Source: Plasmopara viticola (lineage: Eukaryota; Oomycota; Peronosporomycetes; Peronosporales; Peronosporaceae). From it: a DNA stretch of 64,000 bases. Below are positions 34,218 through 45,555 of the stretch, one piece after another (the stretch's first letter is position 1; the number at the start of each line of letters is the position of its first letter). Location: contig MBPM02000016.1 in the NCBI GenBank assembly GCA_001695595.3, forward strand, positions 248,001-312,000. Reading direction: 5' to 3'. The notes under the pieces were generated by a model. That model did no database searches. It worked only from the letters and a program-made list of their open reading frames with translations, and was not told the DNA's origin. Made by a program: the position numbers and the translations under genes.

Positions 34218-34790
34218 GGGGGCCGCTAGCAAGCCCACCCTTTTCGTTAGTCAGCCCTCCCATAACCCTAAACTCTAGTGCGAGTTTTTTTGCACGTATT
34301 ATGTCCTGTTCTTAGATCTTCGTTATCAAAATATCAGCTTCCTTCCATACGTGGACATACTAGGGTTCGAGGACACTCTGCTTGGTCTCCTAGTACTAAG
34401 TACTAGGTTACCGAGCAGATTGAAGTATTAAGTACTAAGAGACCTAGCAGAGTGTCCTCAATCATCGGCAAAACCGAGAGCATCAAGGTTGATGTCTGCA
34501 TTGGGTGTGCGAGCCGCATTGTGGCTTGAGCTCATTAATGATTTTGTTGCTTTTCAAAATGCAGCGACCAACCTTCATGCTCTGGGTGTGGTAGATGATT
34601 GAGGACACCTGGCTTGGTCTTTAGCATTTTATTGGTTGCTTTAAATGATCTTCGGTCGTATTTGTTACCAATTTATCAGCTTCCATAGGTGCAAGGTTTT
34701 TTGCATTTCAAATGTTCTATATCTTACAGAACATTAAATCCAATGGTGCTCGCTTTAGCCAATCATGATTCATTATTATAGCTTAGGGGT
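34218..34790 (-). repeat. Fold-back repeat cluster
   Basis: Related in inverse orientation to 28811-29150, but contains extra inverted repeats: 34369-34459 and a wider pair in which GTGTCCTCAATCATC near 34453 faces GATGATTGAGGACAC near 34596-34610, with GAGAGCATCAAGGTTG facing CAACCTTCATGCTC inside. It starts GGGGGCCGCTAG, reminiscent of the end of the 720-bp element downstream. Confidence 0.5.
34369..34459. repeat. 91-bp near-perfect palindrome
   Basis: Arms of about 36 bases begin GAGGACACTCTGCT and end in TAGTACTWAGTACT, with a loop of about 19 bases. It could fold as a long hairpin in DNA or RNA. Confidence 0.75.
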
Positions 34791-34953
34791 ACTGCATGGG
34801 GGGGTTGCTCCCTAAAATTAAGGGAGAATGGAAAAAAATACCTTTTTTCAAATTAAATGGAAAGATTATCCAAATTAAAAAAATGATGAAAACTCAAAAA
34901 AATTACCTAGTTTTGCAACAATGGCAAAACTATACATTTAAGAATTCAAAAAA

Positions 34954-35673
34954 GGGAGCCGCTAACTCCCACCCAGTTTTCGCTAACTACCACCCAGTCT
35001 GCGATTATATAGAACCCCTAACCCCAATACAAAATGGTGATTGGCTATAAATACCTCCATCGTGACAAAATACAAAAGGCAGCTTTGCTCGGATCTACTT
35101 TATCCCCATGTCAATTTGAATGCACAATCTGCTGAAGTCACTTCGAGAGAGGAAGTTCATCTCTTCGAGAAAGGAAAACTCATCTGTTTGAGAACTATTA
35201 AGAGCATGTATTTTATCACAGGCATGCGTCAATGCCAAAATGCCTCCAGACAGTGTTAGCGTGTGCCCTGACACCACCGTTATTACCCGTGGTTCACTTC
35301 CGTCAATGCCAAAATGCCTCCAGACAGTGTTAGCGTGTGCCTTGACACCACCGACATTACCCGTGGTTCACTTTCGTCAATGCTTCCAGCTCCTCTAGCT
35401 GCTGCGCAGTAAGCTTAGGTGGCCACGTAAAGTGCTCCCAGTCAGCACCAGAACCCAGGGCATCAAGATTGACCGCGGGAGGGGTCGATACAGACAGAGG
35501 GGAAGAGATAACGATGCGATGCGCAATCTTTCACATGTGCGTTGGAGGTTACAGTCCTTAGATTTATTTTTGGGCAACTGTAGCCAATCACCGTTGTGTA
35601 ATGAGGCTAAAGATTCTATATAATCGCAGACTGGGTGGAAGTAAGCGAAAACTGGGGGAAGTTAGCGGCTCCC
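34954..35673. mobile_element. 720-bp non-autonomous element with about 95-bp terminal inverted repeats
   Basis: The left end GGGAGCCGCTAACTCCCACC and right end (reverse complement GGGAGCCGCTAACTTCCCCC) continue as imperfect inverted repeats for about 95 bases, through CAGTCTGCGATTATATAGAA and GGTGATTGGCT. The interior has no transposase. It fits a MITE of a Mutator-like or related family. No clear target-site duplication was seen. Confidence 0.75.
35227..35374 (+). repeat. Two 74-bp tandem repeats inside the inverted-repeat element
   Basis: CGTCAATGCCAAAATGCCTC begins at 35227 and again at 35301, and CGTCAATGC a third time at 35375. The two full units differ at a few positions. Confidence 0.85.
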
Positions 35674-35699
35674 ATAAAACTAGAGGATACATACCTATT

Positions 35700-36905
35700 A
35701 ATAATAATTTTATTGCTTACAATCTGCGGACAGCAATTGGTTATATGCAAGTATTTCATGCGTTTGCTCCATATGCGTTACGCGGCATAAAACTTTTCTC
35801 AAGAACAAAGTTGAAGGTGTGCTGTTGGTGGCGTGTTTTAAAAATAAGAACAATGAGATTCAGATTGTTGCAGTTGCATTCGTCAGCAGTGAGACTAAAC
35901 CAAATTGGGCGTGGTTCATCAAGTAACTGTTCCAGCATTTACCTGTACTTCCAGCCTTCGTAATATCTGATCGTGACAAGGGATTAGTGCCAGCAATGAA
36001 AGAAAATGGCAAAGAGATACCACATTTCTTTTGCTTACGTCACCTTATGAAAATCTTCAATCTAAAGTTTAGAAACAAGACGTTGATGGAACATGCATGG
36101 GGCTTAGCACGTACACTGACCAAGCAATCGTACGAAAGCCAAAGAGGAAGACTTGATGAAGCTAAATCGCGAGGCGGTTTGATGGCTGGCTGACGTTGGC
36201 CATGAAAAGTGGTCCATTGCCCATAGTCCATGCTTACAATATGCAATGCTTACTCCCATTAACGTCGAAACCATGAACAACGCGCTGACAGGGATATACC
36301 GATCTCAGATTGAATGATGGCAATTGAACGCTATGTCGGTACGAAGTGGCTCAAATTTGCTGAACAGACTAAACAATGGGGTGTGGATACGTCCTATGCT
36401 GCCAGTTGCATCACTTAAGAGTTTAAAATGTACGAGGAAATACAGTAAGTATGTTCAAGTTCAACTACATTGTTTGTTGTGTCGGTTCAAATGAAACAAA
36501 CAAGTCAATGGAGTATGCTGTTGAGGTAATTTGTACCAGTGGTTTTTGAAAATGCGATTATGTGAAGGATATGATTGCTCCATTTCTACACCTTATAGCA
36601 GCACTCAATTTTTCAAATCGGCTGTCACGCGCGATTTTATTATCTGGGAATACGTGGTCAGCCAAAACGTATCTACTTGCCTACGATAAAGCACTCGAAG
36701 TGAAACTATTTATGACAAAAAGTGAAGTGGTAAAGAGCGAGCAACTTCCACGAAATCTGTTCAAAAGAAAAGGTCGACCCAAGAAGAAGCGAATCGAACC
36801 ACAGAAGGCTACATAAGAAATTGACGCACCAAAGAGTGTTTATCGATGCGGCGGCTGTGGTCAAGTGGGACACAACAGGCGCCAATGCACCAGTAATGCG
36901 CAGCA
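35700..36905 (+). pseudogene. Mutator-like (MULE) transposase relic
   Basis: Frame-shifted pieces in order: an MULE core start (GVLLVACFKNKNNEIQIVAV after correcting frame), AFVSSETKPNWAWFI, VISDRDKGLVPAMKE with the second catalytic Asp, FFCLRHLMKIFNLKFRN, HAWGLARTL, then TMNNAL, AIERYVGTKWLKFAEQTKQWG, KRKGRPKKKRIEPQKAT and a terminal zinc knuckle YRCGGCGQVGHNRRQCT. This is the layout of oomycete and plant MULE transposases. Several stops make it inactive. It begins only about 27 bases after the 720-bp inverted-repeat element. Confidence 0.8.
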
Positions 36906-38151
36906 TAAAATTATTATCTTTAGTGAGTTAGGTCTTCTTTTTCAAAAGTTTTAGATATGTACCCACTTGGCTTTGCTTGGCCTGCATCCATTGCTTCTGA
37001 GCTGTTTTGTTGAGCTTCAACGCATTAGACAACAAAAGACTGGTGAGCCTATAAGTCCGTTATAAAGTTCAAAAAGCCGTGACAAGGGATCCAACAAGCC
37101 TCGAAAGGATTTGTGATTAACAACTGTAAACAGCTTAAGCTTGTCCGTCACATCCGAAATGAAAATCCCGATTGTAAGGACTCAGACGCCAGGGACTTGA
37201 TTCGCGACATTACTGAAAGCCTAGAGCGTCGTATGCGACAACCTTAGCTAGACAACTCGATTCATTTGTACAAAACGTGTAGACTGCACAAAAATGTTAT
37301 GCGTTTTTATTGCCGATAATAATATCCTCATTTTTGGGAACAGACATGTCTTGTAATGTTCCCATCGTCATAAAGAAATTAGGTACATGCAAATCCATGT
37401 GCACAGTTCGTTAAGGGCGATGAAGAACATGGTCGTAGACAAGGTCACTTGCATCATATCATCCTTGGTCACTTCGATCTCAAATCGATTCGTCGAGTCT
37501 TTAGATATGTTGTTAAGATTACATTTACTGTCGATGAAAATGACGATGGATCTCGTCCAATCAAAGTCTTTAAAGCTCGAACGTCTAATTCAACGATAGC
37601 ATATATAAGCACCTCTAATATTACAATTCGCTTTCACACATGTAAAGAAAGTACGTTGCGGAGATATGTGGCCGATAACGCCACAATTGTTGCTCGCTAT
37701 CGAATTAGTCCAGTCGTCATTATTGTCCTTCTTTTGATTGTGAAAAATTCGCATGATAGTCTAATTTAATGTGCGCCGTCTTAAACAACTTGGCCGATAC
37801 ACAAACCTGTCTACCCAAGTAATGGGCAAAATCGAAAATTGGAAACAACTTCTATGGCCTATTGGAGTGTACTCGACTTCCCTTTTTTGTTCTTCTTCCC
37901 GGTATCTTCTCGCTATCACTATAAAGAAAAGAACCGTTTTTCCAATTTATTCAGGGACATCAAGTCCTGGAACTTATGTCGTACTCGTATATAGTTTCTT
38001 TTGCTTCAGGTGAAACATCCGCTCTTGAAGATCTACTCAAAACCATTGAGCTTGAGCTTGTGCGCAATTGAGTTTATACTGTGCCCATGTCTGGTGCACG
38101 TTCATGCGCTCGTATTTGGCTATACCGTGTTCCTGTTTATCTCATTTTCAA
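36906..38151 (+). other. Transposon-derived DNA without a clear domain, ending at the gap
   Basis: Short protein-like pieces (LVRHIRNENPDCKDSDARDL, SIRRVFRYVVKITFTVDE) suggest decayed retroelement coding sequence, possibly gypsy gag or protease, but no signature is firm. The last about 200 bases (37938-38140) are one unit of the tandem repeat described at 55140-55520. Confidence 0.35.
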
Positions 38152-38161
38152 NNNNNNNNNN
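38152..38161. other. Assembly gap of 10 Ns
   Basis: Ten undetermined bases exactly at the junction of the two copies of the 17.2-kb block. Confidence 1.
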
Positions 38162-38385
38162 TGGCACCGTACGAGCAACACGACGCACCCCCGTCGTAGC
38201 TGAGCCACTGGGTCATTTGCTGGTACGAGCCTCTCTAGTAGACAATTAAAGCAGCAAAGAGAGACGTGTAAAGACTAAAGACTCTTTTAAAGACGAGGAC
38301 ATTGTCTTGCTGAAAACGTCGAGTCAAGACCTAACGCACCATAGTAGAGCTGCAATAACTCTGCAGAGAACTCGACTTGCGGCAT
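38162..38385 (-). pseudogene. PRIM1: 5' fragment of primase small subunit, second copy
   Basis: Only exon 1 (38385-38340), intron 1, exon 2 and part of intron 2 are present before the gap. Exon 2 lacks five bases found in the first copy (CTCTTTCCGTACC versus CTCGTACC on the coding strand), which shifts the frame. It is either a truncated duplicate or the poor-quality end of an overlapping contig. Confidence 0.85.
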
Positions 38386-38538
38386 GATGCTTGAGCGGCA
38401 ACCCGCTGCTTTGCTGTAGGAAACCGGTTGCAAGCCGGTTTTGAGCTATTGTACCGGTTTCTCACACGAGTGGCGAGGGGGGAGAGTCTTTGACTGGTTG
38501 TGGCGGCTCATCAGTACCGAAATTACTCCGTCGGCATC
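38386..38538. promoter_or_regulatory. Primase/RPS8 intergenic promoter, second copy
   Basis: Same inverted AAACCGG...CCGGTTT pair and third ACCGGTTT as at 21188-21340; CCCGCTGC and GTAGG replace CCCTCTGC and AAAGG nearby. Confidence 0.5.
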
Positions 38539-39444
38539 ATGGGTAAGCTTCGCGCCCTCTATTTCATCCTCCACTCTCGCGTCTTGCCCGGTCTGCTGTG
38601 GAGATCCTTGCGAGGTGGAGGTGTCGCTTCTACCAGCGCATGCGTCGATTGATGGGTCCGAGTCGTAAGGAGCTCCCTGTCTCGTCCGATCCCAGATTCA
38701 CTGCTGCATCCCACTTCGGGCAGCATTCGAGTCTGTGGATTCTCTGCCTCGCTTTCGTCTCATGATGCGCTTCGACGTGGAGTAGTAGTCTTGTACTTTT
38801 GCTTACCGTGAGTGCTTTACTTGTGATCAGGTATCTCTCGCGACTCGCGTCACAAGCGCCGTGAAACGGGTGGCAAGCGCAAGCAATTTCGCAAGAAAAG
38901 GAAATTCGAGCTCGGCCGTCAGCCAGCTCACACGAAACTTGGTGGCAAGCGTGTACACACTGTGCGTGTGCGTGGTGGACACTTAAAGTTCCGTGCGTTG
39001 CACCTGGAGACGGGCAACTTTTCGTGGGGCACGGAAGTGTGCGCTCGCAAGACGCGTATCCTTGACGTTGTCTACAATGCCTCGAACAACGAGTTGGTGC
39101 GTACCAAGACACTGGTAAAGGGTGCCGTCGTTCTGGTGGATGCTACGCCGTTCCGTCAATGGTACGATGCCCACTATGGTGTTAAAATTGGTGTCAAGAA
39201 GAATGCAGCCCAGCAAGAGGAGGAAGAGGTCAAGAAATCAGACCACGTCTTGCGTAAACTTGCTAGTCGCCAGCGTACTCGTGTGCTTGATCCCAAGATC
39301 GACGAGCAAGTCACTTCGGGCCGTCTGCTTGCCGTCATCTCTTCTCGCCCTGGCCAATCCGGGCGCGCTGACGGGTACATCTTGGAGGGCAAGGAACTTG
39401 AATTTTACCAGCGCAAGCTTGCTACTAAGAAGTCAAAGAAGTAA
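38539..39444 (+). CDS. RPS8: 40S ribosomal protein S8 (eS8), intact second copy
   Basis: ATGG at 38539-38542, a 288-base intron (38543-38830), then 614 bases give 205 aa, normal for eS8 (about 208). Seen: [18 protein letters not shown] at the start, [52 protein letters not shown], and [20 protein letters not shown] near the end, with a basic KLATKKSKK tail. eS8 is part of the small ribosomal subunit in the cytosol. An intron directly after the first four coding bases is typical of ribosomal protein genes and keeps regulatory sequence at the 5' end. Divergent from the primase fragment. Confidence 0.97.
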
Positions 39445-39822
39445 AATGCGCTAAGTCTTATTACGTGGTGCGACCCTTTAATGATAACGGAGTTGTTCTC
39501 ATTTAACATCATCTTAACGTTATTTCCTCATACCTCATCAAGCTACACTGTAATGCATGGCCTGGCCTCACACAGATTATTTTTGAAATACAGCGGGCGC
39601 ACCTCAAAAAAATACCTCTAAAATTTCATTTTGGTTGTTAAATACGACGCTCTATCGATTTTGCATATTCTGTTATAAAATAAATTGCGGGCAGAGATTA
39701 CTGGTGTCTTACAATTCTATTCTATTCCTACTTTTTAAGCGCTCGACTTCGTGATAGTAGGATAGTTGATAATACCACAGCTACGTAGTATTCCGTTTCC
39801 AAACAAATAGTAACAATACGTT

Positions 39823-40137
39823 TGACGCCCTCCTTCCAAGCGCGGGGCTAAATGCTCGCGCGCTTCGGGCAGGTGCTCTCGGGCATCTGCAGGTCTCTAA
39901 CGAGTCTCACCCTCGACGCGACGGTCTCCAGCACCGTGCGCCACCTGGGCTCTTACCAAGTCAGAGCCAAGCAAAATAATGGAAGACCCTCACGACCTCG
40001 GTGCTGGCTGCACTGCCCGCCGAACGAGACTCGACGTATGCGGACACCACTCTATGCCGTGGACTAGCCAGACTGAGCCTAGCACGTGCATAACTTGGCA
40101 ACGCGATAACGTAATACATTACATTACATTACGTTTC
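39823..40137 (+). repeat. SINE-like element A, second copy
   Basis: Same as 22623-22938 apart from one G in a homopolymer; same flanking duplication. Confidence 0.65.
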
Positions 40138-40620
40138 AACAATACGGTTGCCAGGTGCGTCGCAAGGGGTATGTCATGGACATATAATTTGCGGCATTGT
40201 GACTACGCACCAGGTTGCTTTTCTTTCCTCTTCGCACAAGGCGAACTTGAAAGAGACCATGGGTAAGCTCTATGCAACGTCAAGCAGTTTGAGTATATAT
40301 TCTTAATCTCACTGATGGACCAAAATCCTGGCGTGACCATATTCCGGCGTCTATTGTTGCTCTCCTTTTCGAGATAGATACCCGCTATTTGAAGCACAAC
40401 ACATGACGATGTAGCCACACAATTTTGTTGAGGTAAAAATCGCAGCCTAGTAAGAATCAGAAAGTGTCCGTGTGTTTGTGAAGGGAGCATGTAGAATAAA
40501 AGTCATTCTCCCGCCGCCTCATTTGACGAGAAGCGGCACATCGAATTTTGGTCGCACGTACCACCATGTATAAAATTGTAGGATAATTTCTAATAATTGA
40601 TTCCCGCAATAATTGATGCA

Positions 40621-41464
40621 ATGGGGCGGTCACAGGTTAAGTATCGCGCAACGCACGGGCGTGGACGAGGTAGAGGTAGAGGAAAGGGCAAAGGGGCTGA
40701 AGCGCTCGTTGATACAGGTGAAAAAGGCCGACGTAGTCTTCTGCACAATCTGGGCTCCAACGAATACCGCTTCACGAAACTCGAGGACGCGGACGACCAT
40801 GAAGTAGCTGATCAAGTAAAGTATGGCGATCGCGTGCAGTACTTCGCATCTGAGCAACCCTTCAGGGACAAGAGGGGAACAACGTCAGGTGAATACTTTC
40901 ATAGTCGAACGATGAAACAGTGGGAGGAGGCGTTCGACGTTGGGGATGACAACGGAGAATCCTATGGAACGCTGGTTGGAAAGACTACTCTGAATACACT
41001 TATAAGGAATCTTATGCAGAGCTGTTGATTGTGACAGGACTTGAACTGGATCGCCTCACAGCTCGAGCTCGTGCCGCCTGATATTCGCTATCGAATGGAC
41101 CCCAAATTTTGCGTGAGTTCGTCATTATTACTTCCACACAAACATTGTGCTGATGGAGATGTGTTTCCGTCAGATTGATTTACCGTTCAGACCACTGGAA
41201 GAAGATGCCAATCAAGTTGAGATAGATGTTGATGTCAATATTACGACTGTTACAGCCTCTGGTAGTGCACTGACGCCAACTCAGTCAAAACCAAAAGGCG
41301 ACGCTGAGTTAGACTTCTTGCTTGACCTCAGCAAAGCTAATATGAAAGAGACTAATGCGATACCTACGATATCCACGCCGGTAGTTTCAGGGTCGGCTGC
41401 AACTAAAACATCGATCGAAACCGAACAGCTAGAAGAATGGCTGGACGATGTGCTGGACATTTAA
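40621..41464 (+). CDS. AVEN: AVEN-like RG-rich protein, second copy
   Basis: Coding sequence as at 23422-24265 with exons 40621-40974, 41038-41112 and 41174-41464; the predicted 239-aa protein is the same, including the RG run, the LNWIASQLELVPPD helix and the C-terminal EEWLDDVLDI motif. One extra base appears downstream in the 3' flank (GATTCTTCAC versus GATTTTCAC region near 41524). See the first copy for function. Confidence 0.72.
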
Positions 41465-41635
41465 TGTTATTTTATTTCGTGTAATGCGTACGCCGTAAGG
41501 TCAAATGCCCAAGCGTTTCGATTCTTCACGCATCTTTTGCTCTTATTAAATAAATGACATCGACACCCTTGCATCTACCGACACGCTTAGCCCCTTCCAG
41601 CCTTGACATTACACAACAGATGTCAACGCGTTAAA

Positions 41636-41980
41636 TTACCGACTACGTTCACTACCCAAATCACACCTAATTCGGAGACTGTTCTCCTCTTCGAACAAGT
41701 AAGTCCATTCAATGCCAGAAGCACCTCCATCAATGACGATTCTGTTGGCGCCTTGAAGCTCATAATGTCCCTCGTTTGCAATGGCATCTCTAAAGCTCGA
41801 AGTCATATCCTTTGATGTGTCTTTCGACATCAATCGGAGCTTGTAGGTGCCACTAGCCTCAAACGTTAGCTGAAGCTGCACACACTGTTTTTTTACAGCC
41901 TCAGACCAGTCTAAAGCTGTGTTGCCAAATGCCTCAGTGCTCGTCCAGGTTCCCAGCAGCGAAGGTGACGTATTCGTCAT
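41636..41980 (-). CDS. Small 114-aa protein, second copy
   Basis: Identical protein to that at 24436-24780; unknown function, possible small beta-barrel. Confidence 0.55.
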   Translation of the reverse strand: MTNTSPSLLGTWTSTEAFGNTALDWSEAVKKQCVQLQLTFEASGTYKLRLMSKDTSKDMTSSFRDAIANEGHYELQGANRIVIDGGASGIEWTYLFEEENSLRIRCDLGSERSR

Positions 41981-42873
41981 TCTGGCCTTGTAAAAAATCG
42001 TTGTTTTGACGTTCGATCTTTATACCTATCATATCTGCTAACATGGCAATTTCCACGAATGAAGTATCGACCATGCTCATTAAATTTGCATGTTCATTAT
42101 AGCTTATGTGATTATGCATTTAATAAGTGTTGAGAACAAATAGCATAATGCATGTATTAAGTGTTGACCACCTGCCGGTCTTCTGAAAAAAAAAATGATT
42201 AAGGAACAGCAAGCCACGTTTTGCACACCGGTACACAATAGAGCTTTCGGAGTAGATACATTAAATCGCGTTGCTACTGTGTACACTATTTTGTACGAAG
42301 TTTGTGTGCAAAATCTGCTAAATACCGTGTTACTTGCTAAAGCAGGCGTAAATAATGCGAACGAGATGAGGAGTCCTCGAGCAGTACATTTGTGTGAGTG
42401 ATAAGAGTACTCTATTCGTTCCTTGTGCTATCCTTGCGTCGTCCATTCTTAGCGACATCATAGAGACGCCATAATTTACCGTAGGCAAGGTCGAACCAAA
42501 GTATTTGGTTACCTTCAGTAGTAAGAATGGAACGGGACATGAAGAGACTAATCTCTTGTTTGATGCAAAGGGCATCTCAACTCACAAAACTTTTTATTAT
42601 CAAGAAATTACTGAATTATTGACGAACACTCTTGCCATACGACGAGAGTCACAGATGTATTGCTTTCGTATATGGTTCGTGTCACCATTCACAAATGACC
42701 AAGCTTTATAGATAGCATCAACATCAAACAACCTGACCAACTCTGAACCCGCTCATCACTGCTCTATCGAGCGGTGTCAGCTCATTAACACGGCCATTCA
42801 CGATCCTCGCTTGCCCTTCAGTCGCAGACTACAACCTGTGTACTCTCATTCTGACGGACAGCTGTTTTTTATC

Positions 42874-45555
42874 TTAATAATCGCAGTCTTTTGCAAGCGC
42901 GGCATAGTGTTTATCAAGCCGCCCGTACGAGTTTTGCAGGTAGCGACCGGTGCCGTTGCCACACTTTGATTTGCCAAAAAATCGGTGGCGAAGACCAGTC
43001 GTGTGAGGATAAAGATAATGCCCAATGCATCCTAGCAGTCGGCACGAATTAATGCTCGCAACAGTGTAGTACAAAATGGGCAAGTAGGTCGTCGACACGG
43101 AAAAGTAGACAACAAAGAGGACGTAAATGAGGTTGGCGAATGTCCACGTGAGCAACACATTGGTGCGAAAGGCCTCAAAAGTCTTTTTTCGATTCTCTGT
43201 GCGCTCGGCTTCTTCCCGTCGACGTTTGTCGACTTCACGTCGCTCTGCAATCGCGTCTTTCAGCTCGCCCTTCTTTGGCTCATTCATTGGAGTAGCTAGA
43301 CACGGATCGTTCAACAACCCCTTGGTACCCCACGATAAATCTTGTAGGTTGCAGAACGAGTAGACCGTAAAAATGTTGACAAAACTCGGGATCAATGTCA
43401 AGTAGTGTGGTAACGTCATGAGAATGTGGAAAAGGTCGCCATGAAGTGCCGAGCCGATAAAGTAGACGCCAACGATCAGGATCGCCATCACAATCGAGTA
43501 AAGCGTTGGTGGCGAAGAAAAGAAGACGCCGAGACCGACGAGAGACGACAGGAAAAGCATGGTGCCAAAGCTTGCTCCGAGAAAGTAGTACGTGAGTTTC
43601 ATGTGCTTGGGGGTGTTCCCGAGTCCAATAATGATGAGCGTGATTAGACCAAAGAGATACGCCATGTTGAACATGTACACAGCGCCATCCAAGACTTGGT
43701 GCGAGAACTCGGAAGTGTCGATAAATCCAAGACGATTTTGTTGAAAGCCTTGGAATACGATAAAGTAGAGCGCCAGGTACAGATGAGCTGGTAAAAAGTA
43801 CGTGAAGACTGTGTAGAAGAGATAGTAGACGTAGAAGGCGATGAAAGCCATCTTGCGCAGAAACGAGTGGTTGCTCTCCGAGTAGATGCGACCCCAATAT
43901 CGAATACTGAATAAAGTGGCAAAGAATGCCCCGTTGAGCCAGCGTTTACGCTGTAAAATGAGCCCTACTAGATCCTGTGGTACATCTGTACGAGCAACGG
44001 CATTTTTGACGTAATGCATGGTCCAATTGCAACCTTTTCGAGCCACCACTTCAAGAGACAGCACTCGATCCTCTGCGAGGTACATGTTGCCAATGAATGG
44101 CCCGAGTACATCCAAATCAACGTTGAGCGTCTGGAAATATGCTTCCAATGGAGCGCCACGAATCGCTTCGTAACGATAAGCCGAGAAAGCTCCTGGCAGC
44201 ACGCTTATAAAGCCAAAACAGCTCTCGCATGACTTGTCAAGAATATTGGAGATCTTGTATTCGAAATTTTGGGCCGAAATGACCCAATTGTTCAAATTCT
44301 CAAATGGTTTTTCGACACTAATTTGGCCACAAGCGCCTCCAATCTGATGGTTGCGTTCAAAGGCAAAGAGCAAATGGTACAAAGCCGATTTGGTCAATAG
44401 CGTACCCACATCCACGATGGCTGTATACTCTGGCTGAATCTGTTCCGCAAAGGCGTTAAAGTACCAATGATGTGACTTAAGTTTACTGCTCTTGGTCTCT
44501 TTGAGCGCAAAAATCGTCTGAATTGGCAACAAACTCTTGCCATTCACGGTGAGTTGCAAAGTGTGTTCAAACAGATGCAATTGGGCACCAATGCCAGCAC
44601 TATTGATCGTCAACAAGTCTTCATCGTAAAGGCCAATCGCTTCGAGGTACTCGAGCGTCTTGTCATTCACTTGTTCCCGTCCATCGGCCACAATGCACAG
44701 CAAGACATTTTGCCACACATTTTCACCTGCAAACGATTGGGACAAGGTGTCTTCTTGATGTTTCGACTGTTCTTGCAAATACGTCAAGTTGTTGGTGAGT
44801 TTCTTGAGTGTTGCTTGCAACTGTTGCGGTCCTTCATTGTACATGGTGATGCAAATCATCAACCGTGGCCGGCGACCAATTTCCACACACCGTAGACGAT
44901 ACCCCAAGTTGGAAAAGTCAATGGGTTGAGGACAATACACGGGTGTGTACCACATGCGTCGTGCTTCATTCTCATCCAAGTATGGTCCAACCCAATCTGC
45001 GTTCCAATTGCGTACTGGAATGCCAACCTTATGCCCTCTTGGTCGTGGATCTTGCTCCTTCACACGACCTTCGATCCAATCCTGGAATTCAGCACACCAA
45101 TTAAGGTTTTCAAACCCTTTACTTGTCAGCAAGTTGCAAATCTTCGAATCCGCTTGACGTTCCGCGACATTGGCCATGGCATACCCACCTTCAATGTAGA
45201 GTTTGAGAGCATCCTGGTAACGCCTTGTACTCAATGCAATGGCCGCACGATCAAATGTTGCAAGGGCTTCGTTTAAGGAATAGTTCCCACCGTTCGTAGG
45301 CACTAGATCCGCCGCACTTGCGTGCAATTTCATGCTCGAGATCAAATCCTGAGCACCATTGGGTGCAAAAGCCGCGCCTGTTGGGATGTAACTCGTGACA
45401 GATTGCTGAGGGTTGCACTTTCGGATGCTTGGAGGTGGCGATGGAATCTTGTCATGCTTGATAGACATCATGGACGAACGTGGACCATGTGACAGAGGAA
45501 GGGGTTTTATGCTGCGAGACTGGTAGTCGGATGAAAAAGGGAGAGCGACGTTCAT
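42874..45555 (-). CDS. CHS: Chitin synthase with MIT-like domain, second copy
   Basis: The 893-aa protein is the same as that encoded at 25674-28355, with all motifs (MYNEG, DVGT, EDRVL, QRKRW, SWGTKG) intact and the same upstream 20-bp tandem repeat (45638-45677). Complete identity over 2.7 kb is more than expected of an old duplication and supports either a very recent event or an unmerged contig overlap. Confidence 0.96.
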   Translation of the reverse strand: MNVALPFSSDYQSRSIKPLPLSHGPRSSMMSIKHDKIPSPPPSIRKCNPQQSVTSYIPTGAAFAPNGAQDLISSMKLHASAADLVPTNGGNYSLNEALATFDRAAIALSTRRYQDALKLYIEGGYAMANVAERQADSKICNLLTSKGFENLNWCAEFQDWIEGRVKEQDPRPRGHKVGIPVRNWNADWVGPYLDENEARRMWYTPVYCPQPIDFSNLGYRLRCVEIGRRPRLMICITMYNEGPQQLQATLKKLTNNLTYLQEQSKHQEDTLSQSFAGENVWQNVLLCIVADGREQVNDKTLEYLEAIGLYDEDLLTINSAGIGAQLHLFEHTLQLTVNGKSLLPIQTIFALKETKSSKLKSHHWYFNAFAEQIQPEYTAIVDVGTLLTKSALYHLLFAFERNHQIGGACGQISVEKPFENLNNWVISAQNFEYKISNILDKSCESCFGFISVLPGAFSAYRYEAIRGAPLEAYFQTLNVDLDVLGPFIGNMYLAEDRVLSLEVVARKGCNWTMHYVKNAVARTDVPQDLVGLILQRKRWLNGAFFATLFSIRYWGRIYSESNHSFLRKMAFIAFYVYYLFYTVFTYFLPAHLYLALYFIVFQGFQQNRLGFIDTSEFSHQVLDGAVYMFNMAYLFGLITLIIIGLGNTPKHMKLTYYFLGASFGTMLFLSSLVGLGVFFSSPPTLYSIVMAILIVGVYFIGSALHGDLFHILMTLPHYLTLIPSFVNIFTVYSFCNLQDLSWGTKGLLNDPCLATPMNEPKKGELKDAIAERREVDKRRREEAERTENRKKTFEAFRTNVLLTWTFANLIYVLFVVYFSVSTTYLPILYYTVASINSCRLLGCIGHYLYPHTTGLRHRFFGKSKCGNGTGRYLQNSYGRLDKHYAALAKDCDY

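Larger units (their letters stand above)
20958..38151. repeat. First copy of a 17.2-kb near-identical block
   Basis: From the second intron of primase to the N gap, this sequence recurs at 38162-55355 with offsets of 17,199-17,204 bases. Over most of its length the copies differ only by isolated substitutions and single-base indels, often in homopolymers. Differences are denser in the first 1.4 kb. The first copy stops exactly at the gap. See the finding on assembly overlap. Confidence 0.95.
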
